Below are positions 43,070 through 53,300 of a DNA stretch of 64,000 nucleotides, piece after piece. The position numbers were made by a program, and so were the translations under genes. Where the stretch lies: assembly GCF_023101765.2 (NCBI RefSeq), contig NC_064236.1, forward strand, positions 3,720,001 through 3,784,000, written 5' to 3'. The notes beneath the pieces were generated by a model. It did no database searches and was not told where the DNA came from. It worked only from the letters and a program-made list of their open reading frames with translations. The stretch comes from Spodoptera frugiperda. Taxonomy: Eukaryota; Arthropoda; Insecta; Lepidoptera; Noctuidae. The stretch's first letter is position 1. Each line of letters starts with the position of its first letter.

Positions 43070-43445
43070 CGTCGTGCCTATGTCATACAAGTGTGGATTA
43101 AACATGATACGCTAACGTCGTGCCTATGTCATGTATCCGTGTTTTTTACGGTGTGGAACAAGCTAACGTAGTGCCTCTGTTTCGTGATAATAGAGATAGC
43201 TAACGTAGTGCTTCCTCTCTAGTGTTTGATTGAACTATGCTAACGTAGTGCCTATGGTTCATTTGTGAAACAAGCTAACGTAGTGCCTCTGTTTCGTGAT
43301 AATAGAGATAGCTAACGTAGTGCTTCCTCTCTAGTGTTTGACTGAACTATGCTAACGTAGTGCCTATGGTTCATTGTATACGATTTAATAGCGTGAATCT
43401 TCAATTTTTTTTTATAATTGGATTGTTATTTGCTTATGTTTTCAG
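43044..43445 (+). other. Candidate intron of the LTR element (402 bp)
   Basis: Begins GTGAGTATAC after GAAA and ends with a long T-rich tract and GTTTTCAG at 43445. Splicing would join a codon split 1+2 and stay in frame with the acidic ORF downstream. It would remove the Pol stop codon and all eight 14-bp repeats. Supported by splice-site quality and phase only. Confidence 0.5.
43065..43364 (+). repeat. Array of eight 14-bp motifs (GCTAACGTAGTGCC)
   Basis: Copies start at 43065, 43111, 43162, 43199, 43239, 43274, 43311 and 43351, so spacing is 35-51 bases. The first two read GCTAACGTCGTGCC; later ones GCTAACGTAGTGC followed by C or T. Copies 3-5 and 6-8 form a tandem duplication of 112 bp with nearly identical inter-motif sequence. 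Each motif contains CTAAC. The arrangement resembles protein-binding arrays in retroelements (such as the insulator of gypsy), but the factor is unknown. Confidence 0.85.
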
Positions 43446-43615
43446 ACGCAGATAGCAATGATGAGGAGGTAGAGTTCACGCCTGAGCGAGCTGCCACGCA
43501 TGATGTGCCGATCGAGCCTGTACCCGGCACCTCTGGAGCCACGGAGCCGCTCCGAATCCAGGAAGAGGAAGACGAGGACGTCCTCCAGTCAGGAGAGGCC
43601 GTGTTAGAGGAGTAG
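43446..43615 (+). CDS. Acidic C-terminal ORF, candidate last exon
   Basis: 55 codons after the candidate splice acceptor, very rich in Asp and Glu (DSNDEEVEF, QEEEDEDVLQ), with a PVPGTSGA linker. The TAG stop falls 14 bases within the 3' LTR (LTR starts 43602), so the LTR supplies the terminator. Alternatively translated on its own from an ATG near 43439. No homologue is recognised; it is too short and has no signal peptide or membrane segment, so it is not an envelope gene. Confidence 0.5.
43591..43601 (+). promoter_or_regulatory. Polypurine tract candidate
   Basis: AGGAGAGG followed by CCG immediately precedes the 3' LTR. It is short and interrupted. A longer purine-rich stretch at 43561-43580 lies within the acidic ORF. 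Either could prime plus-strand synthesis. Confidence 0.4.
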
Positions 43616-43931
43616 TGACAGATCTCGTGATAATGGCGGGAACACGAGTGGGCGGAGCCTGCTGTCTATATAAGCGCTTGCAAGCGCAGTTCGCGCCTTT
43701 TTCTCGTCGAGCTCACTTGGCAAGGGGAACCTCTGCCCGTTTGAATGGTCGAACTGCCTTTTTGTTGAATATTAATTTCGCGTGTAATTAAATTTTAATG
43801 TGATTTGTTTTGTTATTAAAAAGTTGGTAATTTTGTTTTAGTTTCCGTTAAGTTTGAATTTTTGTAACAATTAATAAATAAGTGTGGTTTGTGTTTTTTT
43901 TTTATTTAGTTCCATTTTTGATTTCCTAAAA
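43602..43931 (+). repeat. 3' LTR
   Basis: Reads identical to 37960-38289; TATATAA at 43667-43673 and AATAAA at 43873-43878. Followed by the GTAT target duplication. Confidence 0.95.
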
Positions 43932-43935
43932 GTAT

Positions 43936-44174
43936 ATAAATATCAATAGTCTGTGATAACCCTCTACAGGCTATAGGCCTCCTATTCATGAAAGTTTACA
44001 ATAAGCTCCACGCTTTGCAGGCGGGCTGGCCATTCCAATTCAGGTTCCGGTTTATCCGAGAGCGCTGCTACTCGGTACCTATTATGTGCATTGTCCCTAA
44101 GTGCTCGTCCACGCTGACTCGCGGGCGCAATCACGGATGAATTCGCGGTACACTCGCGCAGTTCAGCTACAGAC
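43936..44174. other. Unidentified GC-richer block
   Basis: Contains CTACAGGCTATAGGCCTCCT and GTTTATCCGAGAGCGCTGCT. A TTTGCAG/GCGGG and CTCG/GTACCT pair could mimic an exon, but none of the frames resembles ferlin or another family I know. Probably an old repeat. Confidence 0.35.
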
Positions 44175-44331
44175 CAGTACCCTTAGTACGAGTTTGCATT
44201 ACGTTGAACGAAAACGAAACGAGACCGCGTTCGGCACTCTGATTGGTTGCTTCATTCGCGCCGGCCAATCAGAGCGCCGAACGCGCTTTCATTTCGTTTT
44301 TGTTATAAATCAAATTCATACTAAGGGTCCA
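44175..44331. mobile_element. Fold-back MITE (CCCTTAGTACGAG family)
   Basis: CAGTACCCTTAGTACGAG to CATACTAAGGGTCCAG with an interior GCACTCTGATTGGTTGC / GGCCAATCAGAGCGCC. Well preserved. Confidence 0.75.
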
Positions 44332-44834
44332 GATCTCCTCACATAGACAAAACAAAATGGTATTTTGTTCGACTACTTACACAATAAGAACGCACTCGTT
44401 ACCTGCACATAAAAATACGACTCAAAAGCAAAAAGTGCCTGTCAAAGTCGATCTACGAGTCACTCAAATAATCATTTTCTGGTAGAAAAATATAATTCAG
44501 AAATTACTATTACCAGATTGCTTTAGTTCTTAAAAAAGTGAATCCAATTAGTTTTAAAATAATACTAGTTAGTGAAACAGTCATGCATGAAACAAAGAAC
44601 AGAATCACCATAATTACAAACAACTCTTTTACTTTTTTTAATGTCGCTCCATACACTAGTACCATCCTTAATTAAATCACGTATGAGGATTCTCAACTAA
44701 TTACATGATTCTCTTTATATCCATATATTCCTATTTTAATTTAAATATCTCGTGGAAAACCAAGCGATATACAAGTTCTGAAAAAGTTGTATAGTTAGAA
44801 GTATCTAAGTAGACAATTACACAATGTAGTGTTT
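44332..44834. other. No gene seen
   Basis: AT-rich spacer. Confidence 0.4.
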
Positions 44835-45012
44835 ACTGTTCTGAGAGACCACATTGGCCACCGCATTGGCCGAATAGTCGCAAGTGCACAAGAGCAAAGC
44901 AAAGCATTTCTTTTTTTTTCAGATTTTCGATTATTTTCCAGTAGTAGTTGCGGCGTCTGGAAATGTGTATATGGCAATAGGCTCACCCCCTATTACATGG
45001 GACTTGTTACTG
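44835..45012 (+). repeat. tRNA-derived SINE, truncated
   Basis: CGCATTGGCCGAATAGTCGC is an eroded tRNA-like head; CCAGTAGTAGTTGCGGCG, GGAAATGTGTATATGGCAAT and CCCTATTACATGGGACTTG are body blocks. The tail is missing. Confidence 0.65.
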
Positions 45013-45139
45013 TGGTGATATGAATATCCTGTATAAAAATAGAATAACATGTTTATCATCAGCTATTAATCCTAGAACTCGAGGAAGGTTCGAGATAATA
45101 GTCACTTTGTACCAAAAACGTGACGCTTGGGGAGCCCCA

Positions 45140-45478
45140 AAATCTCTTTTTTTTATGAGACATAATCGCCGGTAATCGAGCCGGTAATCGAGCAGACGTA
45201 TTACCTGATGGTAAGCAATCGCCGCCGCCCATGGACACTTGAAACACCAGAGGCTTTACAAGTGCGTTACCGGCTTTTTGGGAGTTAGGAATTTAAGGGT
45301 TGTTGTTCGGGAATGGGGATGGAGAAGATTGGGAAGGGGGGAATTGGGCCTCCGGTAACTTCACTCACACAACGAAACACAACGCAAGCGTTGTTTCACG
45401 TCGGTTTTCTGTGAGGCCGTGGTATTATTCCGGTCGAGCCGGCCCATTCGTGCCGAAGAATGGCTCTCCCACACTTGC
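45140..45478 (-). repeat. Rep-1 copy, nearly complete
   Basis: Runs from a T-run / ATGAGACATAATCGCCGG end through ACCTGATGGTAAGCAATCGC, TTACAAGTGCGTTACCGG and GGGCCTCCGGTAACTTCAC to GCCCATTCGTGCCG and ATGGCTCTCCCACACTTG. One of the best copies in the window. Confidence 0.8.
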
Positions 45479-46109
45479 TCTCTCTATAATGCAATCGCAC
45501 ACAACCAACAAAATATCGGCTGCTTAACCTCTAGATAATTATATTATGAATATTTTATACATTGTGCTTACTGAAATGCAAGTAATATAATTAAATAATT
45601 AAATTACCGAGAATCATTTAACCTAACGTAAACAGAACAGATTTCCGAACGATTAACAAATTACCTACAATTGATACTTCAGTAAAATATTATATGTCCA
45701 TTGAAATGAAATGTTTCAAGTTAAACGTATTAATTATTGTAAATCTGCATTTACACATACATCTCTTTCCATCGTATTTACAGATTTAATTTCAATGAAG
45801 ATTAACAGATTGATTTAAATAAATATTGAGAAATAAGTATTTCATTTTAAGTACAGTTTATATCATAAATTAAACTTAATTGTTCGAACATAAAATGTAG
45901 CTTTCTTTTAAAAAGTTATCATCGAATTATACTGTTAATGCACGTAATTTCGGATAAACCTAATACTTGCTCGTATGTATACTATTTGGATTTGTATGAA
46001 GATAAAGAAACTAATTAACCCTTCAACATCTTGCGATTCCTGAAATGTATGACACTGGCCACGCACACGTCGTTTCACTGAACACTATTTCAGAGGTTTT
46101 ACTGTGGTA
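45479..46109. other. No gene seen
   Basis: AT-rich spacer. Confidence 0.4.
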
Positions 46110-46305
46110 TCTATACTAATATTATAAAGCTGAAGAGTTTGTTTGATTGTTTGAACGCGCTAATCTCAAGAACTACTGGTCCGATTTAAATTATTATTTT
46201 TGTGTTGGATAGCGTCTTTATCGAGGAAGGTTATAAGCTATAAATCATTATGGTACAATCAATAGAAACCGAGAACAGCGGGTGAAACCGCGCGGGAGTA
46301 GCTAT
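46110..46305 (+). mobile_element. Non-autonomous Helitron, Lep1 type
   Basis: Starts TCTATACTAATATTATAAAG after A like 6998-7198, shares TTTGAACGCGCTAATCTC and CGGGTGAAACCGCGCGGGAG, and ends GTAGCTAT, a degraded CTAG end. Confidence 0.7.
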
Positions 46306-47564
46306 AACTAATATAAACACAATGATCGCCGTGTTGGTCACCGGTGACCGACGTTAGCGGAGGAGTTGCCTTCAACAGTTTTCTATCAGCAGTTAAAGAC
46401 TTAAGAAATATATTTTTTGGAGCTAGTGTCTCTTTGTCTCTCTGATCTTGAAGGAACGAATGAATTTACCTTCCAAATGTACCTATACAGCTATACTAAG
46501 AGTTATTTACTTGGCGTCCACTTGGTTGAGCAACCAATCTGGCAGCGCAACCAGCTCGGATGCCAGTACTTGAAATAAATATCTGCCGTCTTGACAAACA
46601 CAGAATTTTGGAGTAAACGATGTGTGGACTTTCATCCCATAATAATATTACCAACAAGTCTCGTTCAAAATTCATATTATTACGGGCGTCTTAGGCATAC
46701 TAAATACTTTATTACCACAAATATACCGTAATATACTTATATATGTTTATATCATACTCTTTTGGTATCATGTTGACAATCCCCCATAATGAAGATATGA
46801 TCATCGATGAGATGAATGCGGGTCCATTGTGTGCCAGGCTATTACAGCCCCGAGCTAAGACCTGCTCTGAATGAAATTGGCTGGTCGCATACAGGACACA
46901 TTTACATATCCTATACCGTTATACGGCCACCATTATGTCGCAGTTCTTTTCTTTACAAATTGTGTTCTGTTTTTATATTAGTCGTGAATGAAAGTTTAAA
47001 GTAGACTAATATAAATTTAAGTTTAAGTATTTTTTCTTTTCTTGTTATTTTGATTTACTTAATATACTCTCACTCTGTGATATATTACCATGAAGCAAAT
47101 ATAGTACTGGGACTTGACATGCTTTACACTTCGTATAACAATAGATTTAAATTTAGATTTCAGCCATGATCGTCCCACTGCAGAGCACAGGCCTCCCTAA
47201 CTTCCTTCCACTCCTCTACTATATATATCATTACAATAGTGATTAAAAAAAGATTAGTTCTGGGGTCAAAATATTATCCAATCCATATTTGTTTATTTAT
47301 AAAAGCTCTGTAAAAGCGGATTTGTTACCGTACCGTATTTGTTTTAAAACCTTCTCGTGCAAAATGAGACCATTGAGACTCATAACGTAACGGTGGAAAT
47401 GCTTATATGCTCAGATATTTACCCCCTATACTTCCAGACATAAATTTATGCTGTCTATATAAATTGCGGTACAGATCCAAACAAAAAAGAATTACTGTCA
47501 ATAGAGCACACATACATTTATAGAATACCTATTCTTGAGAGATTATGAGCGCTTGCACACGAGC
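46306..47564. other. No gene seen
   Basis: AT-rich. A GTCACCGGTGAC palindrome lies near 46338. The frame at 46816-47004 shows no domain or splice context. Confidence 0.4.
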
Positions 47565-47720
47565 GGTATGTGGCCAACGGCAGCCATGATCATTTCTATT
47601 GCAAAGACGCTACAGCTGCAAGCTGCAATTGTCGCTAAAGGTGTCGACCTATAGCTACACTTGCGACGCGTCGACGGCAACAGTCGTGCTGCCGCCAACA
47701 CGTGTCGGTGCGCTCGTATT
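47565..47720. other. GC-rich block with weak inverted ends
   Basis: GCACACGAGCGG near the left and CAACACGTGTCGGTGCGCTCG near the right, with ACGGCAGCC facing GTGCTGCCGCC, suggests a decayed small DNA transposon. Confidence 0.35.
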
Positions 47721-48949
47721 TAAGAAATCTTTGTTGGAATTATAAATTTTCCTTAACAAATAGGTAAACTTAACCTAACTGTACTAAATTCAAGAAGAAA
47801 GATTTTATTTCCTTTTCTACATAAATGAGCTAAATAACATAAAAGTATATTATGTATACTTTAATGTAATCTTAAAATAATACAAGCGCAATCCATATAA
47901 GCATATTAGCAATTAGCATAACTACAGATCTAATAGCAGATGCCAATTTATTTAAAGCTACTGACTGACTGACTGACAGTTCAGTATGAAATCAATCAAA
48001 TAGTGTGTGGGAGCATGCGTGCCTGTCTGTGAGTACCAGATCTCTGACAGACCAATTATCTGGGAATTAGTTCGCTAATGATCATAGCACTGAAAGCGAT
48101 AGAATAGGGTATTAAATCTGCAACTTTAGTACCTACGAGAAATAGATATTATAATAATTAGTTTGAATCTTATTTAACTACGGGGATTTTAAAAAATGTT
48201 TGTTTAATGTATATCGAATAATTTCTAAATTAATACGTAATATTGCTTTTAATGTTAATTAAAATATATTTATGCAATATCCTTATACATTAGCATTAGC
48301 ATATACTTGCTCAAAACCCATCCGTACCTTACAAACAGACCGTATTTTCTTGGCTGAGAGCACTTTAATGCACCAAGCCACTTTAATGAAAACAGAAGCA
48401 AACTAATTATAATAATGTATACAAAGTATGACAGTTCTGAGTTTCTAAAGCCAAGCTCACAGGTTAAGTGGGTTCCTACTTTAGTATAAGAAGTTCGAAA
48501 CTGAGTAGCTTCGAGTACAATAATACCTACGTTTTGTTTTCTGAAGCAAAGTTTTAAAGAACAATGTGTACTTATTTGTTAGTTTTCAGTAATGTATGTG
48601 TTTGTAAATAATGTGAACATGTAGCTTGCCATGCGATAATCTCTCACAATTATTATCTAAATAAAAATCAGGATGTTTAATAAAAAAATAATTATGAGCT
48701 TCGACTCGACTCGACGATCTAATAAATTGCTAATGTACACGTGCCGACTGTTTTAATATGCATTATTGCGTTGCTTCATTTACTTAGATACTTGATTACT
48801 ATGTAGCTCCACAGCACTTAAGAATACACTAATCTAATTGCAACGTACCTCTGAGTATTAGGGAATTGCAACACTGAAGAAACTTGTGACATGTGGAACC
48901 ATTCTTAAAGATACCTAACTCTCAGAAAGCATTTGGCAGGTGATAAAAA
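47721..48949. other. No gene seen
   Basis: AT-rich; a short TGAC repeat at about 47964-47979. Confidence 0.4.
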
Positions 48950-49115
48950 AAAACAGGCTAATATTTCGACAATGTTGCAACTGCCATGATCACGGATAAG
49001 CTGGAGTAATTAATTAATCATGGCGCTTGCAACAGTACCGAAATAAAGGAAACTCATAGACACAGATAAACATGATAAATATCCCGTCTCAAGTTCTAAT
49101 ATCAGTGTTAGTGAC
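48950..49115 (+). repeat. Dispersed repeat sharing the CATGGCGCTTGCAACAG core
   Basis: GTTGCAACTGCCATGATCAC, ATCATGGCGCTTGCAACAG, GGAAACTCATAGACACAG and AAATATCCCGTCTCAAG parallel the 20082-20194 element. The two CATGATCAC / ATCATGG phrases are inverted to each other. Confidence 0.6.
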
Positions 49116-49360
49116 CATGTCAGTTTAAAAACAGGCTATACATATATAGAACACAGGAGTACACTAGACACAATATACCCTAAGGGGAGACATGTGTTGA
49201 GATCGACCACAGAGCTAGCCAAAACTTGTGTCGGTTAAATTCCAACACAAGTTCGCTTGCTCGAAACTGAGGGGATATTTCCTTATGAATCCGAAACCAA
49301 GTGTCTTGTGTCAAACGATATAACATTCCTTCTGGTTTGGCTGAGTAGATACGGTTAGTT
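49116..49360. other. No gene seen
   Basis: Spacer. Confidence 0.4.
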
Positions 49361-49517
49361 CAGTAACCTTAGTACGAGTTTGGTTTACGATGAGCGAAAA
49401 CAAGGGAGAGCGCATTTGGTGCTCTGTTTGGCCGGTTCGAAGCAATCAACCAATCAATGTGCCGAATGCGCTGTCATATCAATCACATTAAACGTAAAAC
49501 AAACTCGTTCTAAGCCT
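49361..49517. mobile_element. Fold-back MITE, diverged
   Basis: CAGTAACCTTAGTACGAG on the left, AAACTCGTTCTAAGCC on the right, interior TTTGGCCGGTTCG / AACCAATCAAT. Confidence 0.65.
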
Positions 49518-50529
49518 TGAGTTAGATTTTAGTCTTTATGTTGAATTGATATTCTGTTAGATATATTTTTTTAAGTCTTGATGCAGTTATAATATCTAAA
49601 TTATAATATAAAGTAAATTGGGTACACCTACTCCTTAATTTTTAAACAAAATTAATAGGTCACATCAAGAATTTTCGGTCCCCCCGGACAAGTGACAAGT
49701 GACGGTCTTGGAAAGCAAATGACACTCATTCCATGTATAGCTGCCATTCAACCGAATCTAATTAAAGCTTACTGTCAACCATCTTGCTGGGAAGAAGATA
49801 GAAAAACAAGAAACTTTATTATTAAACCTCTAATTAACCAATTGTTGTCAACCAATCAACTTGGCCTTAGCATTAGACATTCATGAAAAAAGCTTTAAAT
49901 ATAAAAAAAAACTTGTTTATCAGTTTGTCCGTCATAAAAGATTCGCCAGAGATGAAATTAAATAGACATGCTCCACTAATATTGTTTAAAAAATATACAC
50001 AATCCATGTTCCTCTAGGCAAAATTAGTCATGTTATCCATTTTTCGCACCACAAAGGAGCATTGTAGACTCACGCAGTTACACATGATACACACGGGTAC
50101 ATTATCAAGCTAAGCGAAACCAGTGTAAAATGACCATTTAATGTGTAAAAAGCCTATTAAAAGCGAGACCAAGATAAACGGGTTTTGTGTAACTTCATAT
50201 GTAACTATACTACCTACGTCTGTACATACCATCATTGCAAAAGCCGGCCTGCTGGTGACAATGGACGCGTCGTAAAACTACGTGCTTTGTTACAATCACG
50301 TGTTCAGAAACATTGTCATCCCTTTCACAGTCGGCTAAAGCAATCCAGCTACAAATGAGATTTTTATGTACTTTCCAGTATCTGTCTTGTTCAAAGTCGT
50401 TGTCGACTTTTTAAAAGATCTATGTCTTTTGAGAAATTCTTTTGTTGTCTCTTTGTAAATAGTTGTTGAGGAATAATATTAAATCGTGTTAGTCTGTAAG
50501 TATCAGATGCCCGCTTGTTATGCATGATA
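49518..50529. other. No gene seen
   Basis: AT-rich spacer of about 1 kb. Confidence 0.4.
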
Positions 50530-50790
50530 GTGCGGATTCGAAGCCGTTAGAACATCAAGTACTAATGCAACTTTTTCCGAGTTATATGTACTTTCTAAAA
50601 TTATTTAGACACCACTGACAAAAGGTAAAGGAAAACACCGTGAGGAAACTAGGGGTTCAAATATCAGATTATAGGTTTAAAATCGCCAACCCGCATTAAG
50701 CAAGCGTGTTGATTAATGCTCAAACCTTCTCCGTGCGAAATGAGACCTTTGGTCAATAGTGGCCACTTAGTAACGCTTGATGTATCTCGT
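50530..50790 (+). repeat. Rep-3 copy
   Basis: ACTAATGCAACTTTTTCCGA, TTATTTAGACACCACTGAC, CCGTGAGGAAACTAGG, ATTAAGCAAGCGTGTTGATT and GCTCAAACCTTCTCCGTGCG in family order. Confidence 0.7.
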
Positions 50791-51154
50791 CGGTTGAGTC
50801 GTTCTAATACCTAAGTGACGAGTTGTTGGCACGTGTCAAAGAGATTCATTTGAAGTGAGGCATGACAAAGCTCTTGTAAAATGGGTTTTTATTTTTATTT
50901 CAAAATCCAGACTTTGTCAAAGGCTGCTCAACACAAAATACAATAACGAGTTTAGATCTCAACTGCAGTCGGAAAGCTGACGACATAAGCTTAGAGCGAC
51001 GCGTTTGAGACTTTAACACAAATCTTTTTATTTTCCTTCAAACATAAAGCAAGATCCAATAGTAATCCTGTTTTGAAATAAATCCGCGTAAACTTTTGTT
51101 GACTTTAGAGAAAATGCCATTTTATTGTAGACTCATTTAGGTACATATTTTGAA
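50791..51154. other. No gene seen
   Basis: Spacer. Confidence 0.4.
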
Positions 51155-51455
51155 GGGGAATAATGATCAATGACTTCTCTCGTCTTAGGCGACGCGTGAG
51201 GGAGTTTCAGACTTTTATTGACTACAAACCACCCCGTTCCTACTCCTGCTTTTCGAGCCGGAGCCCCGGTAAACCCACTAGGTAGTCCGCCGCTCCGGAT
51301 CAGTCATCAGCCCTATTGGGCCCCATCTGTGATGGTTTGATGACTTTTAAGGCACGCAAAGAACGCGGCGCGCCGTACGGACGGGTCTGATTCCGAGCGG
51401 GCGATGAGCTACTCTTGCTCGCCGTCCGCAGGCTATGCTTACGATGCCCGGAGAT
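51155..51455 (-). mobile_element. R1-clade LINE, 3'-end fragment
   Basis: Contains ATCAATGACTTCTCTCGTC, ACCACCCCGTTCCTACTCC, GAGCCGGAGCCCCGGTAAAC, GGGCCCCATCTGTGATGG and CGAGCGGGCGATGAGCTACT. 3' UTR only. Confidence 0.72.
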
Positions 51456-52539
51456 TATCATCTAGGTACTTAGGACAACGAGAACTAGGAACTTTAATAG
51501 AAGTTTAACGTACCGTCATTTTTACCAAAAATCTCGTACCTACTAAGTGTTTAGTTATAACAAATTTAATTCAACAAAACCAGACAAATTGATTGCACCG
51601 TAATCCCTAATTAATCTTACAACACAGCCCTTTTTATTACAACATTGCGTTGCGTTGTAAACTGTAGCATGAATCCGAGAGACACTTTATCATACAGAGT
51701 CTCATTGTGTTGGAGTTTTATCACGTTTCCTAACACTCGTCCGCTTGTTGGAAAACGTGAACGTGCGTGACATAAAGTAGTGAAGTAAACTAATTGTGAT
51801 TACACGTGAACACGTTATTCAGTGTTGCTGAATAGATAGCGTATTTAAAAACCTAAGTATAATAGTGTTGTTTTAATAATATGTTGGTGATTGCGAGGTG
51901 ATTTCATATTCTGTATGATTTAGATTGGGCATAAGTTTTGTTCCAAGTAGTCACAATGGTTTTAACAAAATATAGGTATACTGCCTAAGAAGAAAGAATT
52001 GCTATGTGCAATTCTTTGTGTGATACACAAGTGTAGTTCCAGGTCTGTCATGTTTGTAAACCTATTGTCTTATAACTTTGTATGGCATTTATAAACAAAC
52101 CTTCTTGGACATTCTTCAACTATATCTACTATGTATTTGAGTTAATTGGCATACATTCATTTGAGTAGGAAATATTTTTAAATTTTAAGATCTGTTTCGT
52201 GGAGGACTCGCACGCTTGCGACGAAAATTTAATTTACCTATCTAAGCACTTTACTTCGTATATTTTTCGTGAAGTATTCTTTTCATACCGTCTTATGTTA
52301 CACCTACACTTAACTTTATCAGGGAATGTTGTTTGGTTTGAGTACCTATAGAAAATTATTTTGATACTGAGCATTCAAACCTAACTGTTTCCACAATGGC
52401 ACCGTATCCTTTTGAAAAACAGTGTTTAACTGATTTGCCTCATAGATTTTATTTTTGAAAATATTATACTCAACCCAAGGTTAAAGGTTAAAGTCGAAAC
52501 CTAAGAACCTCTGCATTCATTCTGAAGACTTTTATTTCT
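51456..52539. other. No gene seen
   Basis: AT-rich spacer of about 1.1 kb. Confidence 0.4.
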
Positions 52540-52885
52540 TTTTCTTTTTCTGCTTCTCCCGTCCAAATGAGACAAGAGGAAGTGTCAAGCTCACACTGAC
52601 AAAAAACCTCTTTAAGATTCGCGCGGAACGAGACACGCCGTACACTCGAGTCTGGTTCTAATCGGGCTGCGAGCTACCGGTGCTCGCCGTCCGCAAGCCC
52701 GTGCTTACGGTGACCCGAGATCATCTCGCGATTCCCGACACCCGGAGTGTCCTCCGCGACGACTGGGATGTGAAAAAGTGGTGGTTTGTTGCTTCTCGCG
52801 CCCCACCTCGTCTTAGCAAGCATGACCGTTACGCAGAAGGAGGATTCGGAAGACCTTAACATCAATGCGGCAACCAAGGCATTTA
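52540..52885 (-). mobile_element. R1-clade LINE, 3' end, diverged subfamily
   Basis: Related to 53301-54051 through GCTCGCCGTCCGCAAGCCCG, CACCCGGAGTGTCCTCC and CATGACCGTTACGCAGAAGG, but lacks the GAGCCGGAGCCCCGG block. It reaches slightly into the coding end on the minus strand. Confidence 0.65.
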
Positions 52886-53224
52886 AATATTTTTCCCCAT
52901 TTTTATAACGAACTTAAAAAGAACATAGACTTCTGAAAGTGATTTTATCTTTCAGTCGCATACCGTTCAGGAAAGAGTTCATATTTGCTTGTCACAGAAA
53001 GTAATAATATATTTGATGTGAAGTAGGGGAGCACACTTGTCATACGATGAGAATGCTGAACAATGTTCAAGGAAAGTGATCATCTTTGTCTTAAAACTTG
53101 AGTATTGTTTGTTGTGGCTGTCTGTATGATTGATACAAGTTTACTACTAGTTGTCTAGTGGATATAATAACATTATATCTACGTACATCTAAGTAGGTAG
53201 TACCTTCTTTCACGTATGAGAGTC
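52886..53224. other. No gene seen
   Basis: AT-rich spacer. Confidence 0.4.
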
Positions 53225-53300
53225 ATGCTTAGTTACGAATGACGGTTAGCTTACTTGGAGTGATACCACAGCCTCACAGAAAACCGGCATGAATCAATCC
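53225..53300 (+). repeat. Rep-1, left half, split by an R1 LINE insertion
   Basis: CTTGGAGTGATACCACAGCC and TCACAGAAAACCGGC are Rep-1; the half ends with ATGAATCAATCC (53289-53300), which recurs after the insertion. Confidence 0.7.

Larger units (their letters stand above)
37960..43931 (+). mobile_element. Ty3/Gypsy-type LTR retrotransposon, young insertion
   Basis: A 5972-bp element with 330-bp LTRs that read identical base for base by eye. The LTRs start TGTTAG and end CTAAAA. GTAT lies on both sides (37956-37959 and 43932-43935), a 4-bp target duplication. The order protease, reverse transcriptase, RNase H, integrase makes it Ty3/Gypsy. One gag-pol reading in a single frame and a tRNA-Leu-like primer site suggest the mdg3/micropia/blastopia branch. 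Only one lesion is apparent: a frame break in the reverse transcriptase near 40725. The near-zero LTR divergence indicates a very recent insertion. Confidence 0.92.

Noticed and set aside
43446..43615. Envelope gene, making the element an errantivirus
   Set aside because: The ORF is about 55 codons, acidic, with no signal peptide, membrane segment or furin-type site.
43936..44174. Further ferlin exon at TTTGCAG/GCGGG...CTCG/GTACC
   Set aside because: No reading frame resembles the sequence expected after C2A, and the block looks like an old repeat.
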